DNA from: an uncultured Granulosicoccus sp.
GTDB lineage: Bacteria > Pseudomonadota > Gammaproteobacteria > Granulosicoccales > Granulosicoccaceae
NCBI GenBank assembly: GCA_937924505.1
Contig: CALDSR010000004.1
Location: 200,656 to 264,655, forward strand
DNA: 64,000 bases
Direction of reading: 5' to 3'
Part shown: positions 35,942 through 45,599 of the stretch, piece after piece
Position numbering within the stretch: the stretch's first letter is position 1
How the letters are laid out: every line of letters begins with the position of its first letter
Program-made: the position numbers and the translations under genes
The notes under the pieces: model-generated
Databases searched by the model: none
Told to the model about the DNA's origin: nothing
Seen by the model: the letters and a program-made list of their open reading frames with translations, nothing else

Positions 35942-36108
35942 TGGCTATGAAGAGAGTACTTGGCGTCGGTACATTCGAATCGGCGTTGCTGCCCGTCAGC
36001 GTCTCGACATAGCGAAGTGACATCTTTGGCAACATAACGAGGATCGCCTATGCAGATAGCCCGTTTCGTAAAATAATAGTCTCAACTTGTCCATACACTA
36101 GAGACGAG

Positions 36109-36144
36109 AAAAGCCTCCTGATTCGAGCAGGGGGCTTTTTTTTT
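36109..36144 (+). terminator. Strong Rho-independent terminator upstream of ada
   Basis: Twelve-base-pair stem AAAAGCCTCCTG (36109-36120) / CAGGGGGCTTTT (36128-36139) with one G-T wobble and a 7-nt loop, ending in nine T residues (36136-36144). It would end a transcript that starts at, or reads through, the riboswitch, and it separates it from ada. Confidence 0.9.
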
Positions 36145-36194
36145 GATGATGGATTTATATCGTGGATTTCTTTGAATCGGCAATCAAAGATTTG

Positions 36195-36202
36195 AAAGCA
36201 CA
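36195..36202 (+). promoter_or_regulatory. Possible Ada box upstream of ada
   Basis: AAAGCACA differs by one base from the E. coli Ada-box core AAAGCGCA and lies 43 bp before the ada ATG. Methylated Ada activates its own promoter through such a site. The match is short and could be chance. Confidence 0.25.
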
Positions 36203-36244
36203 ATTCAGGATGCTTTGTTTGAAAAATCCCAGTACATTGGGCTC

Positions 36245-37456
36245 ATGAGCAAAGCAACTCACGGACAATTCGACACTGATTCAGCCCGCTGGAACGCAGT
36301 CCAGAATCGCGAAACTGTGGCCGATGGTATGTTCTTCTACGGCGTGATGACCACTGGCGTATATTGCTATCCGTCCTGTGCCTCACGTGATGCACGGCGG
36401 GAAAATGTGCGCTTCTATGCCTCTCGCCAGGCGGCGATCGAAGATGGGCTGCGACCCTGCAAACGCTGTCAATCGGATCGCCCTCCCTTGGCTGAGCGGC
36501 ATTTGATACTTGTCGAGAAAGCCTGCCGGCTGATTGAACAGTCAACGGGTCCAGCGCGTATCGAAACGATCGCAATGTCGCTGGATGTCAGTCGCTATCA
36601 CTTGCAACGGGTATTCAAGGCGCATGTCGGTATCAGTCCCAAGGCGTATGACAAGGCCATTCGGGCCGGGCGTTTATCAACAGTTCTGAAAGCGAGTGGA
36701 CGAAAAACCGATGCAATCTTTGATGCCGGTTACGAGACTGCCTCGCGTTTTTATGAAGATGCCGGCGAGCGGCTGGGGATGCCAGTCAAACTTGCCACCA
36801 AGGGAGCACCCGATATGTCAATTCGATATGACTACGCCATTACGTCCTTAGGCTTGGTGCTTATCGCCGTCAGCGAACGCGGTCTGTGTTCAGTGATCTT
36901 TGGCGAGTCAAAAGCGGCATTGCGTGACGAGCTGAACACGCGCTTTCCCAAGGCTGACTTAAAGAAGGCTGACACGACCAAGCCGGATATCAAGGCAGGC
37001 ATAGTTGAACTGTCTGCCAACGCGAAAGCTGATGTAGTGAATGCCGGTTCAGTGGGTGTGTCATCGGATGTATCGCTGCATCAATGGCTTGCGCTCGCAA
37101 CTCGATTGATAGAACAACCAACATTAGACGATTGGCAGCTGTCAACAAGTTTGCCTGTTGATATTCAGGGCACCGCTTTTCAGGAACAAGTCTGGCAAGT
37201 ATTACGGCGCGTTCCGGTAGGCAGTACGTTGAGTTACAAGGATGTCGCGGTGGCCATTGGCAAACCGAAGTCGTCGCGGGCCATCGCGCAAGCCTGTGCT
37301 GCGAATCCACTGGCTGTTGTCTTGCCGTGTCATCGGGTAGTGGCTAGTAGTGGCAAGTTGTCTGGTTATCGCTGGGGCGTCGAGCGCAAGTCCACCTTGC
37401 TCGAGCGTGAAAGCACGCTTGATGACGTTGTTCAGGATGACGTCACGGAAGACTAA
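36245..37456 (+). CDS. ada: Ada, bifunctional DNA methyl-repair protein and regulator
   Basis: A 403-residue Ada. The N-terminal zinc/methyl-phosphotriester domain has the four Cys ligands C41, C45, C72 and C75 (GVYCYPSC and PCKRCQSD). An AraC-type helix-turn-helix follows (about 85-185). The C-terminal O6-methylguanine methyltransferase domain has the acceptor C362 in VVLPCHRVV. It removes methyl groups from DNA suicidally and activates the adaptive response. It is about 50 residues longer than E. coli Ada because of an Ala/Lys/Asp-rich insertion (about 235-275) between the two halves of the methyltransferase region. ATG 36245 is preferred to TTG 36215. Its stop overlaps the convergent GFA-family gene by 3 bp. 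Confidence 0.94.
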   Translation: MSKATHGQFDTDSARWNAVQNRETVADGMFFYGVMTTGVYCYPSCASRDARRENVRFYASRQAAIEDGLRPCKRCQSDRPPLAERHLILVEKACRLIEQSTGPARIETIAMSLDVSRYHLQRVFKAHVGISPKAYDKAIRAGRLSTVLKASGRKTDAIFDAGYETASRFYEDAGERLGMPVKLATKGAPDMSIRYDYAITSLGLVLIAVSERGLCSVIFGESKAALRDELNTRFPKADLKKADTTKPDIKAGIVELSANAKADVVNAGSVGVSSDVSLHQWLALATRLIEQPTLDDWQLSTSLPVDIQGTAFQEQVWQVLRRVPVGSTLSYKDVAVAIGKPKSSRAIAQACAANPLAVVLPCHRVVASSGKLSGYRWGVERKSTLLERESTLDDVVQDDVTED

Positions 37457-37848
37457 ACCTGGTCGCTCTTTTCGAATACCGGTTTGCCATCATCGATCTC
37501 ATAGTAGTCGCCTTTGTCGGCGGCGTAGATATGATGCGATAGGGCCAGTCCAGTCGGTAAGTCCAGGCAACCGGCCATAATCGAGGTGCGATCCGAACCC
37601 TTGCTGCGCCACAACAACACGGAACCGCAGTGTTGACAGAAACCACGACTCGCATGCGCAGATGCCTTGTACCACTTCAGATGTTCTTCGCCGCTTATCG
37701 TTAGTTCGCTGTTCTCGACACGAGTCGCGGCAACAAAATGCCCGGTCTGCTTTCGGCATTGTGTGCAGTGACAGGCAACAACATCACGCTCGAATGACGT
37801 GACAGTCATTGCCACCTTGCCACAGAGGCAGCTGCCGCCAATGCTCAT
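37453..37848 (-). CDS. GFA-family (CENP-V/glutathione-dependent formaldehyde-activating-like) protein
   Basis: A 131-residue zinc-binding beta-sandwich protein. The Cys pattern is typical: SCLCGKV near the start (C7, C9), CHCTQCRKQTG (about 32-42) and FCQHCGS (about 74-80). The family is named after a glutathione-dependent formaldehyde-activating enzyme, but most members are of unknown activity. It lies 12 bp upstream of, and on the same strand as, the TVP38-flavoprotein fusion start side (transcribed after it), and converges on ada. Confidence 0.9.
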   Translation of the reverse strand: MSIGGSCLCGKVAMTVTSFERDVVACHCTQCRKQTGHFVAATRVENSELTISGEEHLKWYKASAHASRGFCQHCGSVLLWRSKGSDRTSIMAGCLDLPTGLALSHHIYAADKGDYYEIDDGKPVFEKSDQV

Positions 37849-37860
37849 GCTGACGTAACC

Positions 37861-40032
37861 TTACGCGGATTCAGTATGACTTGACGACTTGCCACTCTTG
37901 TCGCCGCGGCGCCAGCTGTGGTACTTCTCGATCCATTTAAGAACAGTCTCCGGCTGGTGTGCGCGTTTCCATTCCCCCGCCACATATTTGTTTGATTCTG
38001 CCAAGGTCGGGTAGATGTGAATGGTGCCGAGAATTTTATTCAGTCCAAGCTTGTATTTCATTGCCAGTACATACTCGGCGATCAGATCCCCGGCATGTTC
38101 ACCGACAATGGTGACTCCCAGAATCTTGTCCTTACCCGGAACGGTCAGTACTTTCACCACGCCATAGTCGCTGCTATCGGCAATGGCTCTATCGAGATCG
38201 TCAATGCCGTAGGTCGTCACCTCATAAGGAATGTTCTGCTCTTTGGCTTCAAGTTCATTCAAGCCTACACGGGCGACTTCAGGATCAGTAAAGGTGGCCC
38301 ATGGAATCACCCGGTAGTCGGCGCGAAATTTTTTGAAGGTACCGAACAGAGAATTGACTGCGGCATACCAGGCCTGGTGTGAGGCGGTGTGAGTAAATTG
38401 ATAAGGGCCTGCAACATCGCCGACTGCATAGATATTCGGGTAATCCGTTTGCAGATACTCATTGGTCGCAATCGTACCTTTCGGGTTCAGCGTAATACCG
38501 AGTTCCTCGGCACCAAACCCGGTTGTATTAGGTTTGCGGCCAACCGCGACAATGATTTCATCAAAAGCGATCTTGATCGTTTCGCCATCTCGCTCACATA
38601 CCAGTTGTTTCTCGCCAGCGTTCGTTTCGACGCCAACGGCGGTGGTATTGATCATGACATGAATGCCTTCGGCGACAAATTTTTCACGTACCATTTCGCT
38701 GATTTCAGGATCTTCACGATCCATGATTTTCTCTTCGCGCTCGACCAGCCACACTTCACTGCCGAGGCGGTTGAACGCTTGTGTCAGCTCGCTGCCGATG
38801 GGGCCACCGCCTAACACGATCAATCGTTTGGGCTGTGTTTTCAACTGCCAGAGCGTGTCCGACGTCAGGTATTCAACGGTATCGATACCGGGGATCGGTG
38901 GCACAAACGGTGATGCGCCAGTTGCGATGACGATGTTGCGCGTGGTCAGTGTGCGACCGTTTACTTCAACCGTCCAGGGTGAGGTTATACGGCCTTCACC
39001 TTCGATGACATCAACACCAAGGCCTGTGTAACGCTCAACTGAATCATGTGGTTCTATTTTCGCGACGACCTCGTGTACTCGTTGCATGGTCTTGGCAAAA
39101 TCAATTTCGCCACTGGCGTGTTGCACACCGTATTTTTCCGAGTGCTCGATATTGTTCATCAGTTTCGCACTTCGAATGAGCGCTTTTGAGGGGACGCAAC
39201 CTGTGTTCAGGCAGTCACCACCCATCTTGTGGCGTTCGATCAGCGAGACTTTTGCTTTGACTGCCGCGGCGATATAGGATGAGACGAGGCCACCGGAGCC
39301 TGCGCCGATAACCACCATATCTCTGTCAAAAGATTTTGGCTTTTCATGTCCTGCATAAATCTTGTTGGCTTTTATCACTTCGACAATTTTCTTTGCAACA
39401 AGAGGAAAAATACCCAGCAGGGCGAAGGAGAAAATCAGTCCTGGTGACAGAATGCCGCCAAGACTGTCGATCTTGGCTAATTGAGTACCTGCATTGACGA
39501 AAACAATGGTACCGGCGAGCATCCCGATCTGGCTGACAAGGTAGAAAACCAGAGTTTTCAGTCGGGTCAGCCCCATGACCAGATTGACGAGAAAGAAGGG
39601 GAACACGGGAACCAGTCGAACTGTAAACAGGTAGAAGGCACCATCCTTCTCAATGTTGTCATTGAATGTCTTGAGCTTGTCGCCAAACTTTGCTTCGATC
39701 GTGTCGCGGAGCAGAAACCGTGACACCAGAAATGCCAGGGTCGCCCCGATCGTTGACGCGAATGACACAATGATCACGCCCAGCCACAGTCCGAACTGGG
39801 CACCCGCCGCCAGTGTCAGGATTGCAGCTCCGGGTAGTGACAGCGCCGTTACGGCAATATAGATGAGGAAGAAGCTGAGGATGACCAGCAGCGGCTTGTT
39901 CTCATAAAGTGTATTGAGTGCCGCCTGTTCGCTTTTCAGGTACTGAAGATCGAAAAACCGTCCCAGGTCGAAAATGAAAAATGCCGCGATGAGCGCGGCA
40001 ATTACAACGAAAATCAGTTTTCTATTATTCAT
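37861..40032 (-). CDS. Fusion of TVP38/DedA-like membrane domain and FAD disulfide reductase
   Basis: A 723-residue membrane flavoprotein. The first about 225 residues carry six or so hydrophobic segments with the TVP38/TMEM64 (VTT) signature FGLWLGVIIVSFASTIGATLAF and the FTVRLVPVFPFFLVN motif. From about residue 238 there is a complete pyridine-nucleotide disulfide oxidoreductase like mercuric reductase or dihydrolipoamide dehydrogenase: FAD motif VVIGAGSGGLVSSY, redox pair GGDCLNTGCVPSKA, NAD motif IVLGGGPIGSELTQAF and a C-terminal dimerisation domain with the HxxxxxE region (HIYPTLAE). Such fusions are known in marine bacteria; the substrate is unknown. It may pass electrons at the membrane or act on a metal. 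Confidence 0.92.
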   Translation of the reverse strand: MNNRKLIFVVIAALIAAFFIFDLGRFFDLQYLKSEQAALNTLYENKPLLVILSFFLIYIAVTALSLPGAAILTLAAGAQFGLWLGVIIVSFASTIGATLAFLVSRFLLRDTIEAKFGDKLKTFNDNIEKDGAFYLFTVRLVPVFPFFLVNLVMGLTRLKTLVFYLVSQIGMLAGTIVFVNAGTQLAKIDSLGGILSPGLIFSFALLGIFPLVAKKIVEVIKANKIYAGHEKPKSFDRDMVVIGAGSGGLVSSYIAAAVKAKVSLIERHKMGGDCLNTGCVPSKALIRSAKLMNNIEHSEKYGVQHASGEIDFAKTMQRVHEVVAKIEPHDSVERYTGLGVDVIEGEGRITSPWTVEVNGRTLTTRNIVIATGASPFVPPIPGIDTVEYLTSDTLWQLKTQPKRLIVLGGGPIGSELTQAFNRLGSEVWLVEREEKIMDREDPEISEMVREKFVAEGIHVMINTTAVGVETNAGEKQLVCERDGETIKIAFDEIIVAVGRKPNTTGFGAEELGITLNPKGTIATNEYLQTDYPNIYAVGDVAGPYQFTHTASHQAWYAAVNSLFGTFKKFRADYRVIPWATFTDPEVARVGLNELEAKEQNIPYEVTTYGIDDLDRAIADSSDYGVVKVLTVPGKDKILGVTIVGEHAGDLIAEYVLAMKYKLGLNKILGTIHIYPTLAESNKYVAGEWKRAHQPETVLKWIEKYHSWRRGDKSGKSSSHTESA

Positions 40033-40198
40033 CGTCGTTTGTGGTCCGGTAACGGCGTGGCGAGAGCCCGCGTATGATACAGACTGAAGAATCTAAGTTG
40101 CGGCATAATGGCTATGAGATTGTAGGGCCTCGGCAGAGTTCCGTGGCGCTGTCCAGGCCTTTAAACCCCATAGCGGCTTGTCGGAATACTTCAACATT

Positions 40199-41218
40199 AT
40201 GCACCGCGCAAGCACCGAAGTAACACTGCTGTTACCCGGCCTGGAATCCGCGACGGCAGCACTGGCAGATGATCCAGACAAGACACGCTTGCTGGCAGAG
40301 AGCCGCTTGAGCTGGGCGGATGACCTGTCCCGTCCTTGGGAGGTGTCTCTGCAGCATGCGCTGGGCTTGAACGTCGGTGATACGGTTATTCCGATGGCTC
40401 GGGCCTTGTGTCACAGCATTGAGGCGGCTGGCTCGTCAATGCCAGTTGTCTGTGCCGACCCAATCCATTTCAAGGCTGATCGTGACACTGCCAGTCTGGT
40501 GCCTGGGCGGGTACTGTCAATCGAGCCCGACGATGCGCGAGCCTTGATCCATTCGCTCAACGAGTTTGTCCGGGAAGACGGATTGGAATTTGAACTTCGT
40601 CACGCGTCTCGCTGGATTCTCAAAGGTGTCGCCGCAGACGATCTCGCCACTTTTCCACCGCATTATCTTGCCGATAGATCGATCTCTCCGTACCTCTCAA
40701 CGTCGACGGGCGATCTACGCTGGCAGCGCTGGCAAACCGAATGGCAAATGCTGTTGCACAGTCACCCGGTAAATCAAGCGCGTATGGCCGCTGGAAAGTT
40801 GCCGATAAACAGTCTTTGGATATGGGGAGGAAGTGCAATGCCCGATGCCAGCGCTGTGTCCGCTCTGGTGTACACGAGCGATGATGATGCCAAGGCCTTG
40901 TGTCGCGGTTTTGGTGTGCCGAGCAAGTCGCTTGCAGATGTGACGCGGCTGAGCGCTGAGCTCAGCGGGGAGCAGACGGTGGCACGCTTGGCAATTCTGG
41001 ACACCTGCTTGCTGGATGCATGGATGGCAAGAGATGCTGATCAACTGGCGGACGCTTTGGCCACTATTAATGATGAATTGATACCAACCCTGGTAGATGC
41101 GTTTGACCAACACCAGCTGCCGCGGCTTGATGTTGTTACTGAAGACGGACATCGCGCGACGCTGCAGGCGGAGGTCGGGTGGCTTTCTCGCCTGCGCAAC
41201 ATATTCAATTCACGATGA
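40199..41218 (+). CDS. RpfE-family protein upstream of recJ
   Basis: A 339-residue protein from ATG 40199. It resembles the RpfE-type family found next to recJ in Xanthomonas and Pseudomonas, which has an alkaline-phosphatase/cofactor-independent phosphoglycerate mutase-like fold. Family blocks are VVCADPIHFKADRDTASLVP (about residues 86-105) and the LWIWGGSAMPD segment in the middle. The enzymatic activity is not established. Its TGA stop overlaps the recJ ATG (ATGA), so translation is coupled. The frame is open upstream to TTG 40178, but ATG 40199 gives the better start. Confidence 0.8.
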   Translation: MHRASTEVTLLLPGLESATAALADDPDKTRLLAESRLSWADDLSRPWEVSLQHALGLNVGDTVIPMARALCHSIEAAGSSMPVVCADPIHFKADRDTASLVPGRVLSIEPDDARALIHSLNEFVREDGLEFELRHASRWILKGVAADDLATFPPHYLADRSISPYLSTSTGDLRWQRWQTEWQMLLHSHPVNQARMAAGKLPINSLWIWGGSAMPDASAVSALVYTSDDDAKALCRGFGVPSKSLADVTRLSAELSGEQTVARLAILDTCLLDAWMARDADQLADALATINDELIPTLVDAFDQHQLPRLDVVTEDGHRATLQAEVGWLSRLRNIFNSR

Positions 41219-42948
41219 CCAACGCCGTGCCCATAAGCACAACGCCAACTGAGATAGCGGTACGTGACGTGCCCGATGTATCGCCACAGTTACATACCAG
41301 CCCGGTCGCGCATCGCATACTCGCGGCGCGCGGGGTTACTGATGTCGGTGAGCTGGACTGCTCGCTGGCCCATTTGCCAACGCCTGATACCTTGCCGGGA
41401 ATCGACAAAGCCGTTGCACGTTTACGGCTGGCGCGCGCCAATCAAGAGCGCATCACGATTGTCGGTGACTATGACTGTGATGGGGCCACCAGCACGACGG
41501 TCGCTGTGTTGGGTCTTGCGATGATGGGTTTTGACCAGGTCGACTATCTGGTGCCTAATCGTTTTGAATTCGGATATGGACTGTCGCCAGCGATCGTGGA
41601 TGTTGCGAAGCTTGGTCATCCGTCCTTGATCCTGACCGTGGATAACGGTGTTGCATCCGTTGATGGTGTCAAACGTGCCAGTGAGCTGGGTATCGATGTC
41701 GTTGTCACGGATCATCATCTGCCGCCCTTGCAGTTGCCAGAAGCTGTCGCGATCGTCAATCCGACCCTCCCGGATGCGACGTTTCCGAGCCGCAGCCTGG
41801 CGGGTGTCGGTGTACTTTTCTACGTTTTGCTGGCGCTGCGACGTGCCTTGGCAGAAGACGATGATTCGGCGGGTGCTGCGCCACTGGCCGATCTGCTGGA
41901 TCTCGTCGCCATCGGCACGGTCGCTGATCTGGTACCGCTTGATCGTGTCAATCGCACCTTGGTCGAACAGGGCCTGAGACGAATAAGGGCGGGACGTACT
42001 CGACCCGGTGTGCTGTCACTGATCAAGGTGGCCGGGCGTGATCACACATCCCTGAGTACGACCGATATCGGTTTCGGTATTGCGCCACGTCTCAATGCCG
42101 CGGGACGTCTTGATGACATCGCCTGGGGTATCCGTTGTCTGCTTAGTAAGGATGCGGACGATGCGCAGGAACTGGCGACAGCGCTTGATACCTTTAATAA
42201 GGACCGGCGCCAGATCGAGGCCGGTATGCGCGAGTCTGCCTCAGCGCAGTTGGCCCGCATCGATGCCGATATCAGCGAGGATCGATTCGGCATCTGCCTG
42301 ATGGATGAAAGCTGGCATCAAGGGGTCATTGGTATTGTGGCAGGCCGATTGAAAGAGCGTTTGCACCGCCCGGTAGTTGTTTTCACCGCGGATAATGCCG
42401 ATACGCTGAAAGGCTCGGCGCGTTCGATTCCCGGTGTTCATGTGCGTGATGTCATGCAGGCCATCGTTGCCCGTAATCCGGGCATGATCGAGAAGTTTGG
42501 TGGTCATGCCATGGCTGCAGGCTTGAGCTTGTCACGCGATTGTTTTGAGCCATTTCAGGAAGCCTTCGATACTGAAGTGCGACGGGTGCTGAAGAATCAG
42601 CGACCCACAAGAACCTGGTTGACTGATGGTTCGCTAAGGCCGGAGGAGCTTGATCTTGATACCGCCCTGTTGCTGTCTGGCTTGATGCCGTGGGGGCAGG
42701 GCTTCCCGGCGCCGATATTCACTAATGATTTTCTGGTCAAGACGGCAAAGTCTGTCGGCAAGGGGCATTTGAAATTATCGGTCGTCACCGATCAGGGTTC
42801 GCTGGATGCGATTGCCTTTAATTGCGCGACGCCTGTGAAACCGGGTGACTGGGTTCGGCTGGTCTATAGTCTTGATGTCAATCGGTGGCGCAATCGTGTG
42901 ACACTTCAACTCAATGTATTGCATCTGGAACCCATGAGATTCGGTTAG
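41215..42948 (+). CDS. recJ: Single-stranded-DNA-specific exonuclease RecJ
   Basis: A 577-residue DHH-family 5'-3' exonuclease for recombination and mismatch repair. The DHH motifs are visible: GDYDCDG (84-90), then LTVDNG, the name motif VTDHHLP (about 161-167), and the DHHA1 region with SARSIPGVHV and MIEKFGGHAMAAGLSL. The OB-fold follows near residues 440-570. The ATG overlaps the upstream gene by 4 bp. prfB follows after only 10 bp, an arrangement (recJ-prfB-lysS) that is standard in gammaproteobacteria. Confidence 0.96.
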   Translation: MTNAVPISTTPTEIAVRDVPDVSPQLHTSPVAHRILAARGVTDVGELDCSLAHLPTPDTLPGIDKAVARLRLARANQERITIVGDYDCDGATSTTVAVLGLAMMGFDQVDYLVPNRFEFGYGLSPAIVDVAKLGHPSLILTVDNGVASVDGVKRASELGIDVVVTDHHLPPLQLPEAVAIVNPTLPDATFPSRSLAGVGVLFYVLLALRRALAEDDDSAGAAPLADLLDLVAIGTVADLVPLDRVNRTLVEQGLRRIRAGRTRPGVLSLIKVAGRDHTSLSTTDIGFGIAPRLNAAGRLDDIAWGIRCLLSKDADDAQELATALDTFNKDRRQIEAGMRESASAQLARIDADISEDRFGICLMDESWHQGVIGIVAGRLKERLHRPVVVFTADNADTLKGSARSIPGVHVRDVMQAIVARNPGMIEKFGGHAMAAGLSLSRDCFEPFQEAFDTEVRRVLKNQRPTRTWLTDGSLRPEELDLDTALLLSGLMPWGQGFPAPIFTNDFLVKTAKSVGKGHLKLSVVTDQGSLDAIAFNCATPVKPGDWVRLVYSLDVNRWRNRVTLQLNVLHLEPMRFG

Positions 42949-42958
42949 ACTTCGCGCC

Positions 42959-44057
42959 ATGATCGAGATAAACGCTTACCTGACACACATCGAGGATTTG
43001 CGGCAGCGTGCCGACTCCCTCCGGGGGTATCTTTGACTACGATGCCAAGAAAGAGCAGCTAGAAGAAATTCTGCGCGAGCTCGAAGACCCAGCAGTCTGG
43101 AACGAGCCGGATAAAGCCCAGAAACTCGGTCAACAGCGCGCCTCATTGCAAGATATCGTTGATGTCTTTGAAGCGCTGGATGCAGGCTTGGGTGATGCCG
43201 GTGATCTGTTGGAGATGGCGCGTGAGGAAGACGACGAAGACACCGTGACGGCCGTGGCCGCCGACCTTGCGTCCCTGGAAGAGGGCGTCGCCAAGCTTGA
43301 ATTTCGTCGCATGTTCTCCGGTGACAACGATTCCGCCGCCGCGTTTCTCGATATCCAGTCAGGCAGTGGTGGAACCGAGGCGCAGGACTGGGCCGAGATG
43401 CTGCTGCGTATGTATTTGCGCTGGGGTGAGCGCGCCGGATTCAAGACTGAGCTTATCGAGGCATCCCCCGGTGATGTGGCCGGTATCAAGTCCGCAACCA
43501 TCCGTTTCGATGGCGATCACGCCTTTGGCTGGTTGCGCACAGAGACGGGCGTACATCGACTGGTGCGCAAAAGCCCGTTTGATTCCGGCAATCGTCGGCA
43601 CACGTCCTTCGCTGCGGTGTTTGTTGCGCCGGAAGTCGATGACGACATCGATATTGAGATCAATCCGGCGGAGCTGCGAATAGATGTTTATAGAGCGAGC
43701 GGTGCCGGTGGTCAGCATGTCAACCGAACGGAATCGGCTGTGCGAATCACACACGAGCCTTCCGGTATTGTCGTGCAATGTCAAAACGATCGATCCCAGC
43801 ACAAGAACAAGGCGACAGCAATGAAACAGCTCAAATCCAAACTGTATGAAGCAGAGTTGCAGAAGCGCCAGGGTGATCAACAGGTGGTGGAAGAGGGCAA
43901 GTCGGATATCGGCTGGGGCAGCCAGATTCGCTCGTATGTACTCGACCAATCACGCATCAAGGATCTGCGCACCAGCCTTGAAACCAGTAATACCCAGGCC
44001 GTGCTGGATGGCGATCTGACGCCTTTCCTGCAAGAGAGCCTCAAAGCTGGTCTATAA
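42959..44057 (+). CDS. prfB: Peptide chain release factor 2, with programmed +1 frameshift
   Basis: RF2 is made from two frames: ATG 42959 encodes 25 residues ([17 protein letters not shown]...) up to an in-frame TGA at 43034-43036, and translation shifts +1 there to read GAC TAC, giving a protein of about 365 residues. The frameshift site GGGGGTATCTTTGAC (43023-43037) keeps the internal Shine-Dalgarno-like G run and the slippery CTT before the stop. Functional motifs are SPF ([14 protein letters not shown] recognition) and GGQ ([15 protein letters not shown], peptidyl-tRNA hydrolysis). RF2 autoregulates through this site. lysS follows 45 bp later. Confidence 0.97.
43023..43037 (+). promoter_or_regulatory. 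prfB programmed +1 frameshift site
   Basis: GGGGGTATCTTTGAC: G-rich internal Shine-Dalgarno-like element, slippery CTT codon, TGA in the P+1 position followed by C, a weak termination context. Low RF2 favours the +1 shift, so the factor controls its own amount. Confidence 0.95.
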
Positions 44058-44102
44058 CAGACGAGTATTCATCCGGCCGAAACCTGCGACCAGACTGTAT
44101 CC

Positions 44103-45599
44103 ATGAGTGACGACGACAATCAACTGATTCAACAACGACGTGCAAAGCTTGAGGCCATGCGCGCTGCCGGTAATGCTTTTCCGAACAGCTTTCGGCCAAC
44201 GCATCAGGCGAACGATCTGCATCGTGATCACGCAGGCAAGGAAAAAGACGCCCTGGCAGCCGAGGAAATCTCGGTCAAGGTGGCCGGGCGTATGATGTCA
44301 CGTCGTGACATGGGTAAATCAAGCTTTGCTGACTTGCAGGATGTCTCCGGGCGCATACAGCTTTTTGTCAATCAAGGCGTGATGGGTAAAGAAGGCTACG
44401 AAGACTTCAAGGGCCTTGATATCGGTGACATTATCGGTGTAACAGGCACCTTGTTCATGACCAAGACCGGAGAGCTATCGGTCAAGGCCAGTTCCTGTGA
44501 GCTGATGACCAAGTCCTTGCGTCCATTGCCGGAAAAATTTCACGGTCTGAGCGATCAGGAGACACGCTACCGGCAACGTTATGTCGATCTGATTACCAGC
44601 GAAGAGACACGTAACAATTTTCGTGTGCGTTCAGCCGTGGTTGCTTACATTCGCAATTTTTTCATGGCGCGTGAGTTTCTTGAAGTTGAAACACCGATGA
44701 TGCAAGTGGTGCCAGGCGGCGCGGCGGCAAAACCGTTTGTCACACACCATAATGCACTCGGCATTGATCTGTATTTACGTATTGCTCCTGAATTGTATTT
44801 AAAACGACTGGTTGTCGGCGGATTTGATCGTGTGTTCGAGATCAACCGCAACTTTCGTAACGAAGGCTTGAGTACGCGGCACAACCCTGAATTCACGATG
44901 CTTGAATTCTATATGGCCTACGCAGACTACCGAGACTTGATGGACCTGACCGAGGAGCTATTTCGAGGTCTGGCCGAAGATGTTGTCGGTACACTGCAAA
45001 TTGCCAACGAAGAGGGCACTGGTCATTTCGATTTCGCCAAACCGTTTACGCGTTTGAGTCTGTTTGATTCCATTCTCAAACACAATCCGGACATGTCCGC
45101 AGACGCTTTGCGCGACAAAGCTGGTGCGACTGATATCGCAAAGCATTTACACATAGACGTCAAACGGAATTGGGGGCTGGGCAAAATCCAGACCGAGATC
45201 TTTGAAGCAACGGTTGAAGAGAATCTGAATGATCCCACGTTTATCACCCACTACCCAACCGAAGTATCTCCGTTATCTCGACTGAACGATGACGACCCCT
45301 TTGTCACGGATCGCTTCGAACTGTTCGTCGGTGGTCGCGAAATCGCCAATGGCTTTTCTGAACTTAACGATGCTGAGGATCAGGCTGCGCGCTTCAAGGC
45401 GCAAGTGGCCGACAAGGATGCCGGCGACGAAGAGGCAATGCACTATGATGCGGACTACGTGCGTGCGCTCGAATACGGGATGCCGCCAACAGCAGGTGAA
45501 GGAATCGGTATTGATCGTTTGGTGATGCTATTGACGGCATCCCCGAGTATTCGCGACGTTGTGCTGTTTCCGCATATGCGTCCCGAAGTGCAGGACTGA
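44103..45599 (+). CDS. lysS: Lysyl-tRNA synthetase, class II
   Basis: A 498-residue class IIb synthetase. The N-terminal OB-fold anticodon-binding domain (about 55-145) contains [21 protein letters not shown]. The catalytic domain carries motif 1 near [10 protein letters not shown], motif 2 [18 protein letters not shown] and motif 3 [13 protein letters not shown]. It charges tRNA-Lys in the cytoplasm. It is the last gene of the recJ-prfB-lysS block. The 3' end (GAAGTGCAGGACTG) is repeated 40 bp downstream. Confidence 0.97.
   Translation: MSDDDNQLIQQRRAKLEAMRAAGNAFPNSFRPTHQANDLHRDHAGKEKDALAAEEISVKVAGRMMSRRDMGKSSFADLQDVSGRIQLFVNQGVMGKEGYEDFKGLDIGDIIGVTGTLFMTKTGELSVKASSCELMTKSLRPLPEKFHGLSDQETRYRQRYVDLITSEETRNNFRVRSAVVAYIRNFFMAREFLEVETPMMQVVPGGAAAKPFVTHHNALGIDLYLRIAPELYLKRLVVGGFDRVFEINRNFRNEGLSTRHNPEFTMLEFYMAYADYRDLMDLTEELFRGLAEDVVGTLQIANEEGTGHFDFAKPFTRLSLFDSILKHNPDMSADALRDKAGATDIAKHLHIDVKRNWGLGKIQTEIFEATVEENLNDPTFITHYPTEVSPLSRLNDDDPFVTDRFELFVGGREIANGFSELNDAEDQAARFKAQVADKDAGDEEAMHYDADYVRALEYGMPPTAGEGIGIDRLVMLLTASPSIRDVVLFPHMRPEVQD

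Larger units (their letters stand above)
35564..36244. other. 680-bp intergenic region with riboswitch and terminator
   Basis: No gene of normal size lies between the GGDEF-EAL gene and ada. In order it holds: a GCGGCA/TGCCGC stem without T-tract (35580-35596), the c-di-GMP-I riboswitch (about 35686-35770), a 58-codon open frame starting in the riboswitch's last stem (35765-35941), a CGCAACA/TGTTGCG hairpin (about 35840-35866), a 21-codon frame (35947-36012), the strong terminator at 36109-36144, and a possible Ada box near 36195. Confidence 0.7.
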
